From Candidatus Acetothermia bacterium (lineage in GTDB: Bacteria > Bipolaricaulota > Bipolaricaulia > Bipolaricaulales > Bipolaricaulaceae), in NCBI GenBank assembly GCA_024653305.1, contig JANLFW010000001.1, positions 93,780 to 157,779 of the forward strand: DNA of 64,000 bases, read 5' to 3'. Below the pieces are notes generated by a model. The model saw nothing but the letters and a program-made list of their open reading frames with translations. It did no database searches and had not been told where the DNA came from. The translations under genes were made by a program, and so were the position numbers. Positions 59,157 to 64,000 of this stretch are shown piece after piece. The stretch's first letter is position 1, and the number at the start of each line of letters is the position of its first letter.

Positions 59157-60135
59157 CGGCGGGGATGGCGGCCTTGATCCTGTCCACCAGGCCGGCTTGG
59201 CAGGCGAGGAACGTCCGTTCCACTGCAGCCTCGATCGCGGAGGCGTCGGACCGGCCGTGGGCGGCCATCACCAGCCCGTTCACCCCGAGGAGGGGGGCCC
59301 CGTTGTGCCCCTCGTAGCGGAGCTTCCTCGCCACCTCCCTCAGGGACGGGCGAGCGAGCCACGCCCCGGCCTTGGCCCGCGGGGAGCGGGAGAGCGCCGT
59401 CCGCAGCGCCAGCCAAACCACCTCCGCTCCGCCCTCAACGGCCTTGAGGAACAGGTTCCCGGCGAACCCGCCGGTGACGAGGACGTCGGCCGGCCGCGCG
59501 ACAAGAACGGTGTGCGGCTCCACGTTGCCCACGAAGTTGTCGCGGGCGGCGAGGAACTCATGGGCGGCGCGCACCAGCTTATCCCCCTTGCCGGGCTCGA
59601 CCCCGATGTTGAGGAGGCCCAGCGTGGGGGAGGCGATCCCCAGCACCTCCCGGGCGTAGGTGATCCCCATGTCCGCGAACTGAACAAGGTGCTGGGGTTT
59701 AGGGTCAGCGGTGGCCCCAGCGTCGATGAGCAGCACCGCCGGCCCGGCAAGCGTGGGCAGAGCCGCACACAGGCCTGGCCGCAGGATCCCGGGGAGCCGC
59801 CCGAGGACGAGCAGGGCGGCGGCCACCACCGCCCCGGTGTTGCCCGGGGACAGGAACGCGGCCGCCTTCCCCTCGGCCACGGCCTCCAACCCCCGGACGA
59901 TGGACGACGTTCGATCGCGGACGGCCTCCACCGGATGGGCATCCGGGGCGACTACCCCGTCGCAGTGGAGGACCTCCACCGGGGCCGCGGGAGGGAGGTG
60001 GGGCTCGATGTCCTGGCGGCGGCCGGCGAGGATGAGGTGGACGGGCATGCGCTCGCCGGCCCGCACCGCTCCGGCCACCAACTCCCGGGGCGGGCGGTCC
60101 GCCCCCATCACGTCGACCACGATGGAAAGGGTCAC
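59149..60135 (-). CDS. plsX: Phosphate acyltransferase PlsX
   Basis: A 328-residue PlsX, which makes acyl-phosphate from acyl-ACP for PlsY. It begins TLSIVVDVMGADRPPRELV. Further signatures are FLSPGNTGAVVAAALLVLGR, LIDAGATADPKPQHLVQFA and VTGGFAGNLFLKAVEG. I take the GTG at 60135, since upstream in-frame sequence is the tRNA-Leu gene. That leaves only 8 bases between the tRNA 3' end and the start and no ribosome site, so processing of the tRNA would create a nearly leaderless plsX message. Confidence 0.95.
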   Translation of the reverse strand: MTLSIVVDVMGADRPPRELVAGAVRAGERMPVHLILAGRRQDIEPHLPPAAPVEVLHCDGVVAPDAHPVEAVRDRTSSIVRGLEAVAEGKAAAFLSPGNTGAVVAAALLVLGRLPGILRPGLCAALPTLAGPAVLLIDAGATADPKPQHLVQFADMGITYAREVLGIASPTLGLLNIGVEPGKGDKLVRAAHEFLAARDNFVGNVEPHTVLVARPADVLVTGGFAGNLFLKAVEGGAEVVWLALRTALSRSPRAKAGAWLARPSLREVARKLRYEGHNGAPLLGVNGLVMAAHGRSDASAIEAAVERTFLACQAGLVDRIKAAIPAVD

Positions 60136-60143
60136 GGGTACTA

Positions 60144-60227
60144 TGCCGAGGGTGGGATTTGAACCCACACAGGCCGAAGCCCACTGCCCCCTCAAGACAG
60201 CGCGTCTGCCAATTCCGCCACCTCGGC
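60144..60227 (-). tRNA. tRNA-Leu (anticodon GAG)
   Basis: An 84-nt class II tRNA on the minus strand: acceptor GCCGAGG/CCTCGGC, D-arm GCGGAATTGGCAGACGC, anticodon stem CTGTC/GGCAG with loop TTGAGGG (anticodon GAG, reading CUC/CUU), a long variable arm containing GGGCTTCGGCCTG, T-arm TGGG-TTCAAAT-CCCA and discriminator A. CCA is not encoded. It is transcribed into plsX. An 8-base GCCGAGGC directly before the tRNA repeats its own first bases. Confidence 0.97.
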
Positions 60228-60235
60228 GCCTCGGC

Positions 60236-60264
60236 ATGTTAGCGGTGGCACCGAGTCCCGTCAA
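60236..60264 (-). promoter_or_regulatory. Promoter of tRNA-Leu-plsX-fab operon
   Basis: Minus-strand TTGACG (60264-60259), 17-bp spacer, TAACAT (60241-60236), then 8 bases to G1 of the tRNA. The -35 lies back to back with that of holA, 3 bases apart. Confidence 0.75.
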
Positions 60265-60267
60265 GAG

Positions 60268-60296
60268 TTGTCCCCGTTTGGGTTCTCGGGTAAGGT
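60268..60296 (+). promoter_or_regulatory. Promoter of holA, leaderless
   Basis: TTGTCC (60268-60273), 17-bp spacer, TAAGGT (60291-60296). The GTG start codon begins 7 bases after the -10, so the predicted +1 is the initiation codon itself. Confidence 0.65.
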
Positions 60297-60302
60297 GCGG
60301 GC

Positions 60303-61196
60303 GTGGCCGCGGTTCGGCTCGGCGTCTATTCCGGGGATCCGCTGGCGGTGGAGCGCACGCTCGCCCAGCGGCTGAGCGCCCTCGGCCCCCACCAGCGGGT
60401 GGCCCTGTTCGGGGATGAAACTTGTCTGGGAAAGCTACTGGACGAGCTCGGCACCCAAGACCTGTTCGGGGAGGCCAAGGTGGTGGTGGTGCGGCGGGCG
60501 GACGCGCTGACCCACGAGCCGCGGCTGGCGACGGCGCTCGCCAGGGGCCTCCCGCCGGGCACGGGCCTGTTCCTCATCGGGGAAAAGCTCACCGGACCGG
60601 TGACGCGGGTCGCCGAGGAGGTGCAGCACTTCCCGGCCCCCACCGGCCGGGCGCTACGGGAACTGGCGAGAGAGCTCCTGGTCGAGGTCGGCCTTCCCAC
60701 CCCGGCGTTCCTGGTGGACCTCCTCGCCGAGGCCAGCGGTGGGGACACGTTGCGCATGGCCCAGGAGGTGGCCAAGCTCGCCCTGTGGCAGGGGGCGCGG
60801 CTCCCCCCCGGGGCACGCCTCCCCGAGCTCCTGTTCTTCTCTCAGCCCCCGCCGTACGCGTTCCTGGACGCCGTGGGCACACGAAAGATAGCCCGGGCCT
60901 TGGCTGAGCTCGCGAAGCTTTTGCGCTCAGGGTGGAACCCGGCCTCCCTGTTCTTCCTCCTCGTGAGCCACATCCGGTCGCTCCTCGCCGCGCAGGCGGC
61001 GGCTTCCGCCGGGCGGAAGCCGCCCGGGCCAGAGTGGCTCGTGCGGCGGCGGCTGAACCAAGCCCGTCTGTTCGGCGAGCCGGCGCTGGTACGGCTGCTT
61101 GGCCGCCTGCAGGAGCTCGACCTGGCCATCAAAACGGGGAGGCTCTCCCCGGACGCGGCCCTGTACCTGTTTACGCTTGACTTGACTCCGGTTTGA
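60303..61196 (+). CDS. holA: DNA polymerase III delta subunit
   Basis: A 297-residue HolA-type clamp-loader subunit. Divergent like most delta proteins, but it keeps the family layout: the N-terminal DELGTQDLFGEAKVVVVRRA (after a degenerate P-loop-like GVYSGDPLAVE), a central AAA lid (LRELARELLVEVGLPTPAF and LLAEASGGDTLRMAQEVAKL) and a helical collar with VGTRKIARALAELAKLLRSG. The start GTG at 60303 has no ribosome site. Its 3' end overlaps the convergent secD by 26 bases. The identification rests on overall pattern and length. Confidence 0.82.
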   Translation: MAAVRLGVYSGDPLAVERTLAQRLSALGPHQRVALFGDETCLGKLLDELGTQDLFGEAKVVVVRRADALTHEPRLATALARGLPPGTGLFLIGEKLTGPVTRVAEEVQHFPAPTGRALRELARELLVEVGLPTPAFLVDLLAEASGGDTLRMAQEVAKLALWQGARLPPGARLPELLFFSQPPPYAFLDAVGTRKIARALAELAKLLRSGWNPASLFFLLVSHIRSLLAAQAAASAGRKPPGPEWLVRRRLNQARLFGEPALVRLLGRLQELDLAIKTGRLSPDAALYLFTLDLTPV

Positions 61197-62529
61197 CCGG
61201 GATGCGCTCGCCGATCCCGGTGGTCTCGAGCAACAGCCGCGATGCCACCAGGGCGGCGAACAGGGACGCGGCCACGCCCAGGCCGAGGGTGATCGCGAAC
61301 CCTTCCACCGGTCCGGAGCCCAAGGTGAACAGGATCACCGCGGTGATGATCGTGGTGATGTTGGCGTCCAGCACCGCCGGCAAGGACTTCGCGAACCCGG
61401 CGGTGATGCAGGCCGTGGGGGACTTGCCCGTCCGGCGCTCCTCCTTGATACGCTCGAAGATGATGACGTTGGCGTCCACGGCCATGCCGATGGTGAGGAT
61501 GAGGCCGGCGATGCCGGGCAGGGTCAGGGTGGCCCCGAACGCGCGCAGGGCGGCGAACACGATGAGCATGTTTAGGATCAAAGCGACATCGGCTACCAGG
61601 CCCAGCCACCTGTAGTAGAGGATCATATACCCGAGGACGATGACGAAGCTGATGACAAGCGCGGTCATGCCGCGCCGGATGTAGTCTGCCCCCAGGGTGG
61701 GGCCGACGGTCTGCTCTTCGATCACCTGGACCCGGGTCGGCAGGGCCCCCGAACGGAGGACCACCGAAAGGAGCTTCGCCTCCTCGAACGTGAACCGGCC
61801 GGTAATCGTTGTGGAGTCCTGCACCGCCCGCCACCCGCCTTGGGCGGCCTGCTTGATGGACGGGGAGATGGCCGGCGCCGAGTACACCACGTTGTCCAGG
61901 ATGATCGCCAGCCGGTCGTCGACCTGGAGGGTCCGTAGGACCTCGACGAACCGCTCCGCCCCGGTGCGGTTGAAGGTGAGGGCGATGTAGAGACCAGGGC
62001 TGCGGGGATCGGTGGACGTGCGCACCACCGCGCCCTCCAGCACCTCCCCGGTGAGCAGGGGTTCCCCCTGCACCAGGTAGTACTCGGATCGGTCGTTGCT
62101 GGGGAAAATCTCCTGGGGCTCGACCCGTTTAGCTTCCAGATCCCCCCGGTTCGCCGCCGCGTCCAGCACCTTGCGGAACTCGAGGAGCGCGGTGCGCCCG
62201 AGGAGCTGCTTGGCCTCCTCTGGATCTGCGGCGCCGGGGATCCGCACCTCCACCCGGTCGCCCCCCATGGGACGGATCTCGGCGTTGGCGAGACCGTACT
62301 GGTCCACGCGTTCGGAGAAGATGGTCACCAACCGGTCCACCACATCCCGGCGCTGGGCAGGCTCCACGTCCTCCAGGCCCTCCGCCTGGAGGACCAACCG
62401 CACCCCGCCCTGGAGGTCGAGGCCAAGCTTGATCACGTTCCCCAGGGGCCAAAACGGGTAGAGGAGCCCCACCACGGCGAACAGGGCTGCCAACACCACC
62501 CCGAACCGAATCCAGTCGTTGCGTTTCAT
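61171..62529 (-). CDS. secD: Protein translocase subunit SecD
   Basis: A 452-residue SecD. After the first membrane helix comes IKLGLDLQGGVRLVLQ, the family D1 motif, then a periplasmic region with RIPGAADPEEAKQLLGRTALLEF. The C-terminal block of five helices contains GPTLGADYIRRGMTALVISF, TLPGIAGLILTIGMAVDANV and IIFERIKEERRTG. SecDF uses the proton gradient to help release exported proteins. The gene follows yajC after 12 bases. There is no secF downstream: the gene ends against the convergent holA. Confidence 0.96.
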   Translation of the reverse strand: MKRNDWIRFGVVLAALFAVVGLLYPFWPLGNVIKLGLDLQGGVRLVLQAEGLEDVEPAQRRDVVDRLVTIFSERVDQYGLANAEIRPMGGDRVEVRIPGAADPEEAKQLLGRTALLEFRKVLDAAANRGDLEAKRVEPQEIFPSNDRSEYYLVQGEPLLTGEVLEGAVVRTSTDPRSPGLYIALTFNRTGAERFVEVLRTLQVDDRLAIILDNVVYSAPAISPSIKQAAQGGWRAVQDSTTITGRFTFEEAKLLSVVLRSGALPTRVQVIEEQTVGPTLGADYIRRGMTALVISFVIVLGYMILYYRWLGLVADVALILNMLIVFAALRAFGATLTLPGIAGLILTIGMAVDANVIIFERIKEERRTGKSPTACITAGFAKSLPAVLDANITTIITAVILFTLGSGPVEGFAITLGLGVAASLFAALVASRLLLETTGIGERIPVKPESSQA

Positions 62530-62541
62530 CTCCTCACTTCC

Positions 62542-62841
62542 TCACTTGCGCGCCTTGTCCACGATGCTCGACCTGGATAGCCTGAGCTTTCCTTCCTCTA
62601 CGGTGAGGACAACGGAGTCGTCCTCGATCTTCTCCACGGTGCCGAAGATCCCGCCGGCGGTAATCACCCGGTCCCCCCGCTTCAGGGAGGAGATGAGCTC
62701 GCGGTGTTCCTTTTGCCGCCGCCGTTGTGGCCGGATGAGGAGGAAGTAGAAGATGGCGGCGAACACCACGAGCAGGATGACCATGGAGATGAGGGATTGG
62801 CTGGCTTGGGCGTCCCCTGCAACCTGGGCGTACGCTGTCAT
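62542..62841 (-). CDS. yajC: Preprotein translocase subunit YajC
   Basis: A 99-residue YajC with one membrane helix (LISMVILLVVFAAIFYFLLI) directly followed by RPQRRRQKEHRELISSLKRG and the conserved GDRVITAGGIFGTVEKIED. It associates with SecDF. The ATG at 62841 starts 4 bases after the preceding gene. Confidence 0.95.
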   Translation of the reverse strand: MTAYAQVAGDAQASQSLISMVILLVVFAAIFYFLLIRPQRRRQKEHRELISSLKRGDRVITAGGIFGTVEKIEDDSVVLTVEEGKLRLSRSSIVDKARK

Positions 62842-62845
62842 GTCA

Positions 62846-63322
62846 TCACCCCTTAGCACGTTGAACCCGCAACACTCCGCGCGCCACGAAGGGAATGGCG
62901 ACCACCGCCACACCCCCGCTCCAAGCCCAAAACGCCGGGCCGGAAAGGCCACGGCCCAACGCCACGAGCTGGTGCAGCACGGCGAAGAGGTCCAACCACA
63001 GTATAGCGTAAACGGGGGCGGCGAGCGACCGGGGCCGGGCGAGGTCGAGGGCCACAGTGAGCGGGGGAACAGCGAGCCATGCCGCGAGCGCGGCCCGGGC
63101 CCCGACCAGCCCGAGGCCGAGGAAGAGGAGGGCATGGCCGGGGAGGAGGCGGACCGGGGAGTTGCCCGCCAGCGGTCCCCGCCGGACGCGCCAGAGCCCA
63201 TGGCCCCATAGGCCGAGGAGCAACGCCCCGCCGGTGAGCCGCCATGGGACGGGGAGCGGGGCGAGGGCCGCGGCGATCAGCACCACGAGCAGGCTCCCCG
63301 AGAGGAAGACGATGCCCCTCAT
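62846..63322 (-). CDS. Unknown small integral membrane protein
   Basis: A 158-residue hydrophobic protein with about five predicted membrane helices (GIVFLSGSLLVVLIAAALAP, LTGGALLLGLWGHGLW, LPGHALLFLGLGLVGARAAL, APVYAILWLDLFAVLHQLVA, AFWAWSGGVAVVAIPFVARG). No known family motif is recognised. It lies between mgtE and yajC, overlapping the former (ATGA) and 4 bases before the latter, so it is part of that operon. It may be an accessory to transport or secretion, but nothing in the sequence decides. Confidence 0.7.
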   Translation of the reverse strand: MRGIVFLSGSLLVVLIAAALAPLPVPWRLTGGALLLGLWGHGLWRVRRGPLAGNSPVRLLPGHALLFLGLGLVGARAALAAWLAVPPLTVALDLARPRSLAAPVYAILWLDLFAVLHQLVALGRGLSGPAFWAWSGGVAVVAIPFVARGVLRVQRAKG

Positions 63323-64000
63323 ACCAGGTACGGGAGGAACGCGGTGGCCAGGCCCAGGAACAGGAAGATGCCGATGAGGTCGCCGATCGTGGTCGCCACC
63401 GGCCCGGACACCATCGCCGGGTCGATGCCCAACCGCTTGAACAAGAAGGGGAGGACGCCGCCCGTCAAACACGCGCCCACGGTGGTCCCCGCCAACGCCA
63501 CCCCGGCCACGGCCCCGAAGAATGGCCTCCGCCAAAGCAGGGTAGCGATGAGCCCGATTTGGGCCCCGAGTGCCAACCCAGCCAGAAGCCCCACCCTGAG
63601 CTCCTTCCACACCACCCAGGGCAGGTCTTTCCACTGAACTGCGCCGATGGCCATGCCCCGGATGGCCACGGACAGGGCCTGGGCCGCGGCGTTGCCGCTC
63701 ATGTCCGCAATCAGAGGCATCAGCGCTGCCACAAACGCCAGTTCCGCGATCGTCGCCTCGAACCGGCTCACCACGGCGGCCACGGTCATGTTGAGAATAA
63801 CTAAGGCCATCAGCCATGGCAGCCGTTTGCGCACCGAGGTCTGCGGAGGGTCCAAGGGATGATCCTCGCCGGCCGGGATGCCGCCCAGGCGAAGGAGGTC
63901 CTCGGTGGCCTCCTCGCGGATCACGTCGATCACGTCGTCCACGGTGACGATGCCGAGGAGCTTCCCCCCCCCATCCACCACCGGAAGGGCGAGGAAGTTG
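63319..64000 (-). CDS. mgtE: Magnesium transporter MgtE, C-terminal part
   Basis: The C-terminal ~226 residues of an MgtE Mg2+ channel; the N-terminal part lies beyond the window. Visible are the end of the second CBS domain (LPVVDGGGKLLGIVTVDDVI and DVIREEATEDLLRLGG), the plug-helix region and five membrane helices with the pore motifs LMPLIADMSGNAAAQALSVA and TTIGDLIGIFLFLGLA. It mediates regulated magnesium uptake. It is the most upstream gene visible of the mgtE-membrane protein-yajC-secD run. Confidence 0.95.
   Translation of the reverse strand, partial: NFLALPVVDGGGKLLGIVTVDDVIDVIREEATEDLLRLGGIPAGEDHPLDPPQTSVRKRLPWLMALVILNMTVAAVVSRFEATIAELAFVAALMPLIADMSGNAAAQALSVAIRGMAIGAVQWKDLPWVVWKELRVGLLAGLALGAQIGLIATLLWRRPFFGAVAGVALAGTTVGACLTGGVLPFLFKRLGIDPAMVSGPVATTIGDLIGIFLFLGLATAFLPYLV

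Noticed and set aside
1-64000. CRISPR arrays, insertion sequences, integrases, attachment sites or prophage
   Set aside because: No regularly spaced repeats, transposase-like products or integrase motifs were seen; the only tandem repeat is the 21-bp unit in rpsR.

Overview
The window is 64 kb of very GC-rich bacterial chromosome (third codon positions almost always G or C), densely packed and largely housekeeping. There is no rRNA, CRISPR array, insertion sequence or phage gene. Combined features point to a deep-branching, possibly thermophilic anaerobe. These are a Thermus-like IleRS, SpoVS heading an argS-ftsY-ppdK operon, HypCDE hydrogenase maturation, a FakA-FakB fusion next to PlsY, a SHMT-GcvT fusion, and secreted proteins with dockerin-like helices. 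A member of the Bipolaricaulota (OP1/Acetothermia) would fit, but that assignment is an inference.

Layout. 1-2.7 kb: end of a peptide-binding protein converging on dppB-dppC. 2.7-8.3 kb (minus): spoVS-argS-ftsY-ppdK from one promoter. 8.3-12.3 kb: TPP riboswitch and thiB-thiP-thiQ. 12.4-16.5 kb (minus): a two-gene FAD/Fe-S amine or amino-acid dehydrogenase and a decayed PspC/toastrack gene. 16.6-23.6 kb (plus): YdcF, hypCDE, then the DNA-repair pair mrfB-mrfA and a frameshifted partner. 23.5-31.5 kb: a secreted DUF4384 protein, fakAB-plsY, an unknown gene, upp, a short-chain dehydrogenase, a sugar-isomerase-like protein and an MFS transporter. 31.6-35 kb (minus): tkt, tRNA-Met, rnhA, dtd, rpmF. 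35-42.2 kb (plus): purB, ileS, purA, a FAH-family hydrolase, rplM. 42.4-46.4 kb: two secreted modular proteins and a secreted phospholipase-D-like protein. 46.4-48.8 kb: a Lon-family AAA protease. 48.8-54.2 kb (minus): rpsF-ssb-rpsR, an unknown gene and the SHMT-GcvT fusion. 54.4 kb: HU. 54.9-60.2 kb (minus): tRNA-Leu, plsX-fabH-fabD-fabG-acpP-asnS. 60.3 kb: holA. 61.2-64 kb (minus): mgtE, a membrane protein, yajC, secD.

Regulatory signals are unusually readable. Many promoters have a TTG-type -35 box, a 16-17 bp spacer and a TATAAT-like -10. Several genes (holA, the Lon-like protease, the phospholipase-D-like gene, probably fakAB and mrfB) have the -10 only 6-9 nt before the start codon and no Shine-Dalgarno site, which implies leaderless mRNAs. 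Both tRNA genes have a -10 (TAACAT) 7-8 nt before the first base of the mature tRNA.

The main biological links are these. Fatty-acid activation by FakAB feeds PlsY, while the PlsX/Fab operon supplies the same acyl-phosphate from acyl-ACP. One-carbon metabolism is concentrated in the SHMT-GcvT fusion. Thiamine uptake is under TPP control. A cluster of exported modular proteins sits around 42-46 kb.
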